This document shows, one piece after another, positions 1-7,154 of a stretch of 13,243 nucleotides of DNA. The stretch spans positions 1 to 13,243 of the forward strand of contig QMOF01000040.1 in the NCBI GenBank assembly GCA_003650185.1. Direction: 5' to 3'. The translations under genes and the position numbers were made by a program. The notes under the pieces are model-generated. The model searched no databases, was not told the origin of the DNA, and saw only the letters and a program-made list of their open reading frames with translations. Numbering within the stretch: position 1 is the first letter of the stretch; every line of letters begins with the position of its first letter. The stretch comes from Chloroflexota bacterium. GTDB taxonomy: Bacteria > Chloroflexota > Dehalococcoidia > UBA2247 > RBG-13-53-26.

Positions 1-3
1 CAC

Positions 4-29
4 CCCTCCCCCGAACAACCCTCAGTTAC
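4..29 (-). repeat. C-rich leader element, copy 1
   Basis: On the minus strand this reads GTAACT, two bases, GGGT, TGTT, one base, GGGGGAGGG. It matches positions 8758-8784 at 23 of 26 aligned bases with a single 1-nt gap. Both copies lie on the minus strand downstream of a TATAAT -10 box. Here the distance to that box is about 90 nt, against about 18 nt for the other copy. The G-run end could overlap a ribosome binding site for a gene beyond the left edge. The function is unknown; part of the similarity is low-complexity G/C tract. Confidence 0.5.
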
Positions 30-118
30 CTGGCAATGTTATGTCTACTACAGCCGCTACTTCGCTCCCGTTCCCCGACTGACGGATGATCCAACACAAC
101 AACGGCCTGCTGTATGCA

Positions 119-147
119 ATTATATGTGAGCAGGTATCCATTGTGAA
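119..147 (-). promoter_or_regulatory. Leftward sigma70-like promoter
   Basis: On the minus strand the -35 is TTCACA (147-142, five of six consensus bases), the spacer is exactly 17 nt, and the -10 is a perfect TATAAT (124-119). It would drive transcription leftward out of the window, with a 5' leader of at least about 110 nt. No gene inside the window is served by it, so its target must lie to the left. Confidence 0.6.
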
Positions 148-342
148 GGCTACCCGGCCACGCCTCGGTAGTGGCGGCGAAAAGGCCGCATAAGGCGAAG
201 CAGGCACCGGTCAAGGACTGTGACCTCCCGTGATCCAAGGCGGGCATGAGCCCGGCTGCAAAGATGAGGGCGCCATGCTACAATTGGCTATCCGTCGGCG
301 GGGAGCATCCCGTCAACCGCTCGACCGCCCCGTGCATTAGCC

Positions 343-876
343 ATGACAGGCAATCTGCTGCAACAACTGGTGGCGCTGGGCCTCCCGTGGCTCTGGGAAC
401 AGCGAGACCTGCACAGAGCTGACTCCCGAGAATTGTCCGCTGAAGAGAAGCTGGCATTTCGGGCCTACTACGAGGATGCGACTCTCGACAATGTGCGGCT
501 GGCCACTGTTGAGTATATCTCGAATCCGCCGTTCTACACCGACCTCCAGTCGTCCGGGTACCCTACTCTCGACATCTCAGGCGCTGCAGGGGTGGCCTAC
601 ATCGATTGCATTGTTGTGCGCAAGTCCACCAACCAGCAATCTGCGTGGTGGAACTCCCTTCTGTTTCATGAACTGGTGCACATCGTCCAGTTCGAAGTCC
701 TGGGGCCGAGAAGGCACCTGGAGGTCTATTTGCGCGGCTGGATCGAGAATGGCTACCGGTACGACAGCATCCCCATCGAGGAGCAGGCCCGCCGACTTGA
801 GGCCAGGTTCAGTGGGCAAGGGCCGCCGTTTTCGGTCAGGGAAGCTGTCGAGGCGGGTCTGGCCGATTTGATGTGA
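343..876 (+). CDS. Small HExxH putative zinc metallopeptidase-like protein
   Basis: This 177-residue protein has a zinc-peptidase signature, H-E-L-V-H, at residues 109-113. It lies in a hydrophobic helix-like context (LLFHELVHIVQFEVLG) typical of gluzincins. A downstream acidic stretch, P-I-E-E-Q-A-R-R-L-E-A-R-F at about 144-156, could supply the third (Glu) zinc ligand at E146 or E147. It is much shorter than secreted proteases and has no clear signal peptide or membrane segment, so it is probably cytoplasmic and compact, like DUF4157-type minimal peptidase domains. The ATG has no obvious Shine-Dalgarno sequence, although a -10-like TACAAT lies 60 nt upstream. Its substrate is unknown. A non-catalytic metal-binding role is possible. 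Confidence 0.8.
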   Translation: MTGNLLQQLVALGLPWLWEQRDLHRADSRELSAEEKLAFRAYYEDATLDNVRLATVEYISNPPFYTDLQSSGYPTLDISGAAGVAYIDCIVVRKSTNQQSAWWNSLLFHELVHIVQFEVLGPRRHLEVYLRGWIENGYRYDSIPIEEQARRLEARFSGQGPPFSVREAVEAGLADLM

Positions 877-888
877 TATGAAGGCTAC

Positions 889-915
889 GTGAGCACGACC
901 TGTATGTCGCCTCAC
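889..915 (+). terminator. Possible hairpin terminator after the HExxH gene
   Basis: Shortly after the stop codon, GTGAG (889-893) pairs with CTCAC (911-915) and CGAC (896-899) with GTCG (906-909). This makes a 9-bp stem with a small internal loop and a 6-nt apical loop. No U-tract follows, so termination activity is uncertain. Confidence 0.3.
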
Positions 916-955
916 ACAGTGGGCCGGCTGGAAACGTGACGTAGGGAGGCAGGAA

Positions 956-2242
956 ATGGGCCATGTCGCTGGTTCAGACCACGCGTACCGCTCATTGCAG
1001 CGGCGGCTGGACCGCAATGTCACCGGCGCGCCGGAGTCTCCGGCCTTTACCAGGATTCTCCAGTTGCTGTTCTCTCCTGAGGAGGCGGAGATGGCCGCCC
1101 GTCTACCCAGCCGCCCCACACCCCTCGACGTCCTGGCCCGGAGGCTGGGGCTTCATCCCGAACGGCTCTGCGAAACATTGACCGGGATGGCCCAGCGGGG
1201 CCTGGTCCTGGACTTCGAACGCAGGGGGCGACACTACTTCATGCTGCCGCCCGTTGTGATCGGCTTCTATGAGTTCACCTTCATGCGCACCCGCGATGAC
1301 CTGCCGATGGCGGAGTTGGCGCGTCTGTTTGAAGAGTACATGACGAAGGATGATCGCTTCACCCGCTCTGTCTTTCAGGGCAACACCCAGGTCGGCCGGT
1401 CGCTGGTACGCGAGGAGGCTCTCCCCGAAGGCGACTCCACCGAAATCCTGGATTGGGAGCGGGCCAGTCGGATCGTGTCGTCGGCACATGCCGTAGGCGT
1501 GTCGCTCTGCGCCTGCCGGCACGAGGCGAGCCACCTGGGAAGGGCCTGCGATAGGCCGCAAGAGACGTGCCTCACACTTGGGTATATGGCCGAGGCGTTG
1601 GTACGGAACGGCTTCGCCCGACCCATCACAAAGGCTGAAGCCATGCGCATCATGGGAGAGTGCAAGGAACTCGGCATGGCGCAGACGGCAGACAACGTAC
1701 AGCACAACATCTCCTACATCTGCAACTGCTGTGGTTGCTGTTGCGGAATGGTGCAGGCCATCAAGGGCTTCGGTCTGCGCAATGCCATAGTCACCTCTAA
1801 CTGGATCGCGGAAGTGGACCTGTCCCGGTGCAAAGGTTGCGGCAAGTGTGCCCAGGCATGTCCGGTGGACGCGATCCACATAGCACAGGAAACCCAGGCG
1901 AATGGCAAGCGACGGTGGGCAGTGCGCGACGAGGGCCTCTGTCTGGGCTGCGGGGTCTGCTACTCGGTGTGCAAGCAGGACGCGATCCGGATGAAGCCTC
2001 GCCCCAGGAGGGTCCTCACACCGGAGGCAGCCTTCGACCGGCTGGTATCGATGGCCATCGAGCGGGGCAAGCTGGCCTATCTGATCTTCGATGACCCCAG
2101 CAGGTTGAGCCACCGGGCACTGGGACGGATCACCAGCATACTGGAGAAGTCGCCACCGTTCAAGGCCGCCATGGCGATCGAGCCGCTCCGTTCGGCGTTC
2201 TTCAACGCGATCGTCAAGGGAGCGAAGAAAAGCCAGGGATAG
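956..2242 (+). CDS. Winged-helix and multi-[4Fe-4S] ferredoxin-type protein
   Basis: This 428-residue protein is probably cytoplasmic, and its role is electron transfer and/or redox sensing. Residues about 35-100 look like a winged-helix module (T-P-L-D-V-L-A-R-R-L-G-L followed by a wing with R-R-G-R-H-Y-F). A cysteine patch follows (C185, C187, C198, C205), then a dense motif C-N-C-C-G-C-C-C at 256-263. Next come two classic ferredoxin motifs, CxxCxxCxxxCP at 292-303 and CxxCxxCxxxC at 329-339, enough for two [4Fe-4S] clusters. The C-terminal 90 residues have no obvious motif. The ATG follows a good ribosome binding site (AGGGAGG, 943-949). Many anaerobes carry proteins annotated as '4Fe-4S dicluster' with this architecture, but their partners are mostly unknown. 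A link to the dehydratase activator genes in this window, which need a low-potential donor, is only inference. Confidence 0.88.
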   Translation: MGHVAGSDHAYRSLQRRLDRNVTGAPESPAFTRILQLLFSPEEAEMAARLPSRPTPLDVLARRLGLHPERLCETLTGMAQRGLVLDFERRGRHYFMLPPVVIGFYEFTFMRTRDDLPMAELARLFEEYMTKDDRFTRSVFQGNTQVGRSLVREEALPEGDSTEILDWERASRIVSSAHAVGVSLCACRHEASHLGRACDRPQETCLTLGYMAEALVRNGFARPITKAEAMRIMGECKELGMAQTADNVQHNISYICNCCGCCCGMVQAIKGFGLRNAIVTSNWIAEVDLSRCKGCGKCAQACPVDAIHIAQETQANGKRRWAVRDEGLCLGCGVCYSVCKQDAIRMKPRPRRVLTPEAAFDRLVSMAIERGKLAYLIFDDPSRLSHRALGRITSILEKSPPFKAAMAIEPLRSAFFNAIVKGAKKSQG

Positions 2243-2306
2243 GCAGGCTAGCTTCCTGACTGGCTCGGTCGGCGGTCCAGCCGAGGACGCGAAAGGAGGC
2301 ACACAG

Positions 2307-2714
2307 GTGTTTCGCAGGACACATGCCTTTAGAGTGAAACCGGGACAGGAATTGGCTGCGGAAATAGCCCGGTACTGCAGCGAGCACAACGTTACGTCGG
2401 GGCTGGTGCTGGGCATCATCGGCTCGGTGACCAGCGCCCGTCTCAACTTCCTGGTGGACCTGCCGGGGAAGTACGAGAGCGTGGACTATCCTGGTCCCAT
2501 GGAGATCGTCAGCGCCCAGGGCTCGGTGGCCCTCAAGGGTGAGGACACCGTGGTACACATACACACTCAGCTTTCGCGACGGGACATGTGTGTCGGGGGA
2601 CATCTTGACCGGGCGGTGGTCTTCTCCACCGCAGAGGTGGCCATAGCGGAGCTGGACTGGCAGCTAAGACGAGAGGCCGATAGCTACACCGGGCTCAACG
2701 AACTGATCGAGTAA
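2307..2714 (+). CDS. PPC (DUF296) domain protein
   Basis: This 135-residue protein consists of a single PPC (plants and prokaryotes conserved) domain. The family traits seen are V-H-I-H-T-Q-L-S at 83-90 and C-V-G-G-H-L at 95-100. H84, H86 and H99 match the conserved metal-coordinating histidines. Bacterial stand-alone PPC proteins form trimers. They are often annotated as DNA-binding because of the plant AT-hook relatives, but no AT-hook is present here, so DNA binding is not supported. The start is GTG with a strong AAGGAGG 7-8 nt upstream. The gene lies 64 nt after the ferredoxin-like gene and shortly before a phosphoesterase gene, so it is likely cotranscribed. The biochemical role is unknown. 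Confidence 0.85.
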   Translation: MFRRTHAFRVKPGQELAAEIARYCSEHNVTSGLVLGIIGSVTSARLNFLVDLPGKYESVDYPGPMEIVSAQGSVALKGEDTVVHIHTQLSRRDMCVGGHLDRAVVFSTAEVAIAELDWQLRREADSYTGLNELIE

Positions 2715-2774
2715 GCCCGGTTTCATGCGCTGCTTGACACCGCCTGTATGCACGCCCATAATGAAGCCTGCCAC

Positions 2775-3305
2775 ATGCGCATTGGGTTGCTGGCCGATAC
2801 CCATATCCCCGAGGCAGCACGCAGACTGCCTTCACAGATATCAGAGGTCTTCCGGGGAGTCGATCTCATCCTCCATGCCGGCGACATCTACCTGCTCTCA
2901 GTGCTGGATGAACTGGAGCGCATAGCGCCTGTGCTGGCTGCCAAAGGCGACGACGATGAGATGGACGTGCTGGCGGACAGGCGGGTCAAGAGGAAACACG
3001 TCATCCACCTCGAAGGGCACACGCTATGGCTCATCCACGAGATACCGTATATCCGCATGGTGACACCCTGGCCCTCCAGAGGCCGGGCAAGCACCACGGA
3101 GGAGACGCCCCCGGACATCGTTGCCTTTGGCCATGACCACTGTACCATCGTGGAGCGCCGCAATGGTGTCCTGTTCGTCAATCCCGGCAGTCCCACCTTC
3201 CTCAACTATCGACAGGGGCCGGGCACCGTTGCTCTGTTGACTATTGAGCGCGCTGTGCTAGAGGCCAAGGTAGTGCATCTGTCCGCCGAGTCTCCTCCAC
3301 CATAG
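2775..3305 (+). CDS. YfcE/MJ0936-family metallophosphoesterase
   Basis: This 176-residue calcineurin-like phosphoesterase would hydrolyse phosphodiesters or phosphomonoesters with a two-metal centre; the natural substrate is unknown. Motifs in order are D8-x-H10 (LLADTH), G36-D37 (LHAGD), G58-D59 (AAKGDDD), H88, G119-H-D-H122, then N-P-G-S. In most relatives the third motif is G-N, with the Asn bridging metal and phosphate; here it is Asp. The usual His block (H-G-H-like) reads I-H-E. I chose the ATG at 2775 because family members begin M-R-I-G-x-x-A-D-T-H. An upstream ATG at 2748 would add nine residues, and neither start has a clear ribosome binding site. It probably forms an operon with the two genes before it. 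Confidence 0.85.
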   Translation: MRIGLLADTHIPEAARRLPSQISEVFRGVDLILHAGDIYLLSVLDELERIAPVLAAKGDDDEMDVLADRRVKRKHVIHLEGHTLWLIHEIPYIRMVTPWPSRGRASTTEETPPDIVAFGHDHCTIVERRNGVLFVNPGSPTFLNYRQGPGTVALLTIERAVLEAKVVHLSAESPPP

Positions 3306-3355
3306 GCGCGCTGGTGCACGTGCCGGGCTTCCCTCATTTCTGACTGGCGCTCGCC

Positions 3356-3377
3356 TTGTTCAGCGTGGACTGAACAA
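3356..3377 (+). promoter_or_regulatory. Inverted-repeat operator candidate
   Basis: TTGTTCAG (3356-3363) and CTGAACAA (3370-3377) form a perfect 8-bp inverted repeat with a 6-nt spacer, 65 nt before the regulator's start codon. It ends immediately upstream of the -35 box. Its size and symmetry suit a dimeric winged-helix repressor, most simply autoregulation by the GbsR/MarR protein encoded next. No second copy was seen before the transporter. Confidence 0.55.
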
Positions 3378-3378
3378 A

Positions 3379-3408
3379 TTGACCAAAGGTGTATTTGGGT
3401 GCTACCAT
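3379..3408 (+). promoter_or_regulatory. Sigma70-like promoter of the regulator-pump unit
   Basis: The -35 is TTGACC (3379-3384, five of six consensus bases), the spacer is 18 nt, and the -10 is TACCAT (3403-3408, four of six). The TTG start of the regulator lies about 35 nt downstream of the -10. The inverted repeat touches the upstream edge of the -35, so repressor binding there could block polymerase. Confidence 0.5.
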
Positions 3409-3441
3409 GGGTGCCGTGGCTAGGTCGTCAAGGAGTGCGGC

Positions 3442-3942
3442 TTGAACGAACAGGAGCGCCAACTGGAAGCCAAGCGCTTCGCTGAGGAGGTTGGCCTTCT
3501 CTTCGATGAGTACGGTCTCCCCCGAATGGCCGGGCGCATTTTCGGGTGGCTTTTGATCTGTGACCCGCCATACCAGTCGATCGGTGAGATCTCGGATGCG
3601 CTGGCTGCCAGCAAGAGCTCCATAAGCACCATGACACGGCTGCTTATGCAGCTCGGCGCCATTGAGCGGGTGGGGGTGCCCGGTGCCCGGCGGGAGTACT
3701 TCCGCGTACGCGTGGGTGCCAGTAACTTCGCCAGGCAGATGATGGCCCAGGTCCGCACCATGAGGAAGCTGAGTGAGTGCGGACTGGAGGTGCTCGCGGG
3801 TAGCGAAGCGCACCTGCGAGAGAGGCTGCAAATGATGCATGATATATGCACCTTCTTCGAGGAAGGACTGCCCGCTTTGGTCCAGCGATGGGAGATGAAA
3901 AACACTGCGGGGAGGCAGGGGCATTCTGGCGCCCAAGGGTAG
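3442..3942 (+). CDS. GbsR/MarR-family winged-helix transcriptional regulator
   Basis: This 166-residue regulator has the family opening G-L-P-R-M-A-G-R-I-F-G-W-L-L at 25-38. A winged helix follows, with recognition-helix region A-L-A-A-S-K-S-S-I-S-T at 53-63 and a wing G-V-P-G-A-R-R-E-Y-F at 78-87. The helical C-terminus should mediate dimerisation. GbsR-type proteins act as repressors, often with small-molecule effectors. The start is TTG, preceded by AAGGAG (3430-3435) at 6 nt spacing. The gene lies 96 nt upstream of an RND transporter on the same strand, the standard arrangement for a local repressor of an efflux pump. The perfect inverted repeat at 3356-3377 suggests autoregulation. The effector is unknown. 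Confidence 0.87.
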   Translation: MNEQERQLEAKRFAEEVGLLFDEYGLPRMAGRIFGWLLICDPPYQSIGEISDALAASKSSISTMTRLLMQLGAIERVGVPGARREYFRVRVGASNFARQMMAQVRTMRKLSECGLEVLAGSEAHLRERLQMMHDICTFFEEGLPALVQRWEMKNTAGRQGHSGAQG

Positions 3943-3960
3943 CACGGAGTGGCCGCTTCT

Positions 3961-4015
3961 AGGTGAGGCTGCCGGGCACGACTGCGGCGCCGTGGGTACG
4001 GATGCCCCCTCGCCT
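3961..4015 (+). promoter_or_regulatory. Long leader hairpin upstream of the RND gene
   Basis: AGGTGAGG (3961-3968) pairs with CCTCGCCT (4008-4015) with one G-U pair. The adjoining GGGCA (3974-3978) pairs with TGCCC (4003-4007), which directly abuts the outer arm. This gives a 13-bp stem with one 5-nt bulge. It ends 12 nt before the pump's GGAGG (4028-4032). It may be a leader structure that modulates transcription or translation of the pump relative to the regulator. No U-tract follows. Confidence 0.3.
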
Positions 4016-4038
4016 GTAAGGGCTAGCGGAGGTATTAC

Positions 4039-7032
4039 ATGCATTGGTTGACCAGGATCTCCATTGCCAATCGATGGCTGACTTTCCTGATCGTGGCGAT
4101 GATAATCGGCGGCTCTATCTTCGCCGTGCTTCAGCTCAAGATGGAGCTGATTCCAGATATCGAGTTCCCCATGACCACGGTTATGACGATATATCCCGGT
4201 GCCTCGCCTGAAGAGGTGATGGAGCAGGTCACGGTCCCAGTCGAGGGCGCCATCTCGGGAATGGGCGGCCTCAGGGAGATCGTCTCCACCTCGGTGGAGA
4301 ATATGTCTTTTGTCTATGCTGAGTTTGAGTACGGCACCAACATGAAGAAGGTGAACGCGGCAATCGAGGACCGGCTCCGCGCAGTGAGCTTTCCCATGGG
4401 GGTGCCAAGCGTGGTGCCGCAGACTGGCGAGGAGAACCCCGCCGTGTACCCGCTGAACATGAGCATTATGCCGCTGGTTGTGTTAAGCCTTAGCGGGGAC
4501 AAGCCGCCCAATGAGATAAGCGCGATTGCTGCCGAAAAGGTAGTGCCTGAGCTTGAAAAGGTGGAGGGTGTCTTCTCCGTCTCGTTGGAGGGGGGAGAGG
4601 AGAAAGTCTTGGTAGTCCCCGATGCCGCCGAGATGAATGCGCGGGGCATCCCAATGTCTCAGCTCGTGGCTGCTCTCAGCAGCGGACAGTACAGCTCGCT
4701 GGAAGAGATCAGCAATGCTGACGTGAACGGGACCACGCAGGTCGGTGATGTGGCCGACATTGGCATAGGGCCCGCTCCCGGGACAGCCATAACTCGCACC
4801 AATGGCCAGAACAGCGTTGGCATCATGGTGATGAAATCACCCGAGGCCAACACAGTGACCGTGGCCAATGCTGTGGTGGACAAGGCAGCGGAGATCCAGG
4901 CCACTCTCCAGGAGAACGGGGATGATGTCCAGCTTGTGGCTGTGCTTGACCAGTCGGATTTCATTGAGCGCAGTATCCGCGAGTTGACTCGTGAGGCGGT
5001 GGTGGGAGGGGCCCTGGCTGTCCTGGTGATACTGCTCTTTCTGATGACTATACGTGGCTCTCTGGTAGTGGCCATATCCATTCCCCTCAGTATCCTCGTT
5101 GGCTTTCTGGTCATGTGGGCCTGGGGGATAACCATCAACATCCTGACGCTCAGCGGTATGGCCATCGCGGTGGGGCGCATCGTTGATGATAGTATAGTGG
5201 TCCTCGAAGTGATATACCGCCGCCTTCGCCAGGGGCAAGGATTCAGGGAAGCGGCAATCGGCGGTGCCCGCGAGGTGGCCGTACCCATTACCTCTGCCAC
5301 CCTGGCAACGATAGCCATCTTCCTGCCATTGGCCTTCGTCAGCGGGATCGTGGGTGAGCTGTTTGTGCCCTTCGCCCTGACTATCACCTTTGCCCTTCTG
5401 GCATCGCTTGTGGTCTCGCTGATGGTGGTGCCCCCTCTATCGGGTATGCTGGTACCCAAGAAGCTCAGGGGAGAGCCGGTCGACTCGTGGTACCAGCGCC
5501 TCTACACCCCGGCGCTGAAATGGGCTTTGGCACATCGGTTCCTCACCATAGCCATTGCAGCGGTGCTGTTCTTTGGCGGTTGGGCACTTGTACCGATGAT
5601 CGGTACCTCCTTCATGCCTTCCATGACAGAGAAGATTGTGATGGTAGATATCGAGACTCCCCTGGGGACAGACCCGGAGACAACATCACACGTTGCGGCG
5701 CAGGTTGAGGAGGTCATAGGGAGCCAGACGGACTCCAAAGTCGACCTCTACTATACCACTGTAGGCACGTCGAGCTCATTCATAGGTGGTTTCACTGCCA
5801 TGCTTGGAGGCAGCGGCAGCAACCAAGCCACTATTGAGATACTGCTTGATGCTGATGCAAACCTGGAGGAGGAATCCCAGCGCCTTCGTGACGCGGTGAG
5901 CTCGCTAGACGCGGATGCCAAGATCACGGTGAGCCCCATGGAGTCCATGCTCGGCGAGATGGACCCCAGTACCATACGCCTTCATGTCCTCGGAAGCGAT
6001 TACGATAACGCAGTCAAGCCAGCCGCCGAAGAACTGGTGGCGGAGTTGCAGGATGTCAAGGGTCTCGGTGAGGTAGAAGCCGACATTGCTGTTACGGTGC
6101 GGAAGCCCAGCCCCACAATCCACTTCCTGCCGGACGGTATGGACCAGACTCAGCTCGAGCAGGAAATGTACGTCATGATGGCCGGCGTGGGCACCGGGGT
6201 AGAGCTGGACAGCAGAGAGCTCTACGTCACCGGGGTGATGCAGACCGCCAGCAACCAGGCTCAACTGGAGGACCTGAGGCTCTTCGGCGGTCTACCTGTG
6301 CCGGTCCGGTTGGGTTACTTCGCCAGCGTGGACATCGTGGAGCAGCCGACGCACATCAGTCGTATCGACGAGCAACGGTCGGCCACAGTCACGGCGGACG
6401 TGACCGAGAAGGATGTGGGGGCAGTGACCCGGGATGTCCAAGAGAAGATCGACGCTTTCTCTGCGGAGGGTGTCGAGATCGAGGTGGGCGGCGTGGCTGA
6501 GGAGATGGAGAAGACCTTCAGAGACATGGGCATGGCCATAATCATTGCCATCGTCATTGCCTTTGCCATAGTAGTCGCTTCGTTCCGTTCCATCATCAGC
6601 CCGCTCATTATCATGGTCAGCCTTCCTCTGGCATCCATCGGGGCGTTGCTTGGCTTGCTAGTTAGCGGACACCCGATAGGTGCCTCGGCTCTCATGGGCA
6701 TGCTGATGCTGGTGGGCATAGTACTCACCAACGCCATTGTGCTGGTGGCTCTGGTGGAGCAGTTGCGGGGTAAAGGGATGAGTACCTACGACGCTCTGGT
6801 TGAGGCGGGACGGACAAGGCTGCGTCCCATCCTGATGACCGCACTGACGACCATGATAGCGCTGGTGCCCCTGGCCATTGGCTTGGGCGAGGGAGTACTT
6901 CTTGCTGCAGAGCTGGCAGCGGTGGTCATCGGTGGGTTGTTCAGCTCCACCCTGCTGACCCTGCTGGTTGTCCCGGTGCTGTACAGCTTGACCGCGCGCT
7001 TTCGGAGGGCGGCGCCTGCCAGGTCAGATTGA
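4039..7032 (+). CDS. RND-family efflux transporter permease, SwrC/AcrB-like
   Basis: This 997-residue inner-membrane, proton-driven exporter has the duplicated RND architecture. TM1 is at about 12-33, followed by a large extracytoplasmic porter loop to about 318 and a TM2-6 block at about 320-460. TM7 is at about 499-518, followed by a second large loop, and the TM8-12 block starts at about 830. The TM4 proton-relay pair is present as D383-D384 (G-R-I-V-D-D-S-I-V-V-L-E). The TM10 motif reads G-I-V-L-T-N-A-I-V-L with Thr at 897 where AcrB has a Lys; SwrC-like pumps of monoderm bacteria share this. The start is ATG after GGAGG at 4028-4032. No membrane-fusion or outer-membrane partner is encoded nearby, consistent with a monoderm host. 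The substrate is unknown (drug, lipid or surfactant possible). Control probably comes from the upstream GbsR-type gene. Confidence 0.93.
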   Translation: MHWLTRISIANRWLTFLIVAMIIGGSIFAVLQLKMELIPDIEFPMTTVMTIYPGASPEEVMEQVTVPVEGAISGMGGLREIVSTSVENMSFVYAEFEYGTNMKKVNAAIEDRLRAVSFPMGVPSVVPQTGEENPAVYPLNMSIMPLVVLSLSGDKPPNEISAIAAEKVVPELEKVEGVFSVSLEGGEEKVLVVPDAAEMNARGIPMSQLVAALSSGQYSSLEEISNADVNGTTQVGDVADIGIGPAPGTAITRTNGQNSVGIMVMKSPEANTVTVANAVVDKAAEIQATLQENGDDVQLVAVLDQSDFIERSIRELTREAVVGGALAVLVILLFLMTIRGSLVVAISIPLSILVGFLVMWAWGITINILTLSGMAIAVGRIVDDSIVVLEVIYRRLRQGQGFREAAIGGAREVAVPITSATLATIAIFLPLAFVSGIVGELFVPFALTITFALLASLVVSLMVVPPLSGMLVPKKLRGEPVDSWYQRLYTPALKWALAHRFLTIAIAAVLFFGGWALVPMIGTSFMPSMTEKIVMVDIETPLGTDPETTSHVAAQVEEVIGSQTDSKVDLYYTTVGTSSSFIGGFTAMLGGSGSNQATIEILLDADANLEEESQRLRDAVSSLDADAKITVSPMESMLGEMDPSTIRLHVLGSDYDNAVKPAAEELVAELQDVKGLGEVEADIAVTVRKPSPTIHFLPDGMDQTQLEQEMYVMMAGVGTGVELDSRELYVTGVMQTASNQAQLEDLRLFGGLPVPVRLGYFASVDIVEQPTHISRIDEQRSATVTADVTEKDVGAVTRDVQEKIDAFSAEGVEIEVGGVAEEMEKTFRDMGMAIIIAIVIAFAIVVASFRSIISPLIIMVSLPLASIGALLGLLVSGHPIGASALMGMLMLVGIVLTNAIVLVALVEQLRGKGMSTYDALVEAGRTRLRPILMTALTTMIALVPLAIGLGEGVLLAAELAAVVIGGLFSSTLLTLLVVPVLYSLTARFRRAAPARSD

Positions 7033-7103
7033 AGGGCCCAGGGAGGGGTGGCTCAACATGACAGAAGGTGGCAGAGTTCACGGGCCAAGAGGCGTAGCTG
7101 ATA

Positions 7104-7136
7104 AGTGACCAGTTAGCGCCGACTGGGGAAGTCACT
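7104..7136. terminator. Possible bidirectional hairpin between convergent genes
   Basis: AGTGA (7104-7108) can pair with TCACT (7132-7136), and CCAGT (7109-7113) with ACTGG (7122-7126), leaving five unpaired bases on the right arm. It lies in the 122-nt gap between the convergent RND and radical SAM genes, where a terminator for either strand is expected. There is no U-tract on either side, so this is a tentative call. Confidence 0.35.
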
Positions 7137-7154
7137 CAGACTGGCCGAGTAGGC

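Larger units (their letters stand above)
1..342. other. Intergenic region without a convincing gene
   Basis: No open reading frame here resembles a protein; the two short minus-strand frames are low-complexity and overlap each other. Three things are visible. A near-consensus leftward promoter lies at 119-147 and a C-rich element at 4-29; both have their own entries. A weak rightward -10 box, TACAAT at 279-284, could serve the gene at 343, but its -35 (CTGCAA, 256-261) is poor. A short inverted repeat, GGTCA-7 nt-TGACC (209-225), lies between the two promoters and could be an operator, but the arms are only 5 bp. The layout suggests a divergent intergenic region whose leftward gene lies outside the window. 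Confidence 0.6.

Noticed and set aside
209..225. GGTCA-7 nt-TGACC inverted repeat as an operator
   Set aside because: The 5-bp arms are short enough to arise by chance, and no regulator is linked to it.
22..247. Two short minus-strand frames at the left end
   Set aside because: They overlap in different frames, lack ribosome binding sites and resemble no protein.
241..254. CGGGC-ATGA-GCCCG hairpin
   Set aside because: A 5-bp GC stem without a U-tract or clear context is common in GC-rich DNA.
1103..2446. 447-codon minus-strand open frame opposite the ferredoxin-like gene
   Set aside because: It is antisense to a gene with clear cysteine motifs and a good ribosome binding site, and its product is His/Arg/Ala-rich without motifs.
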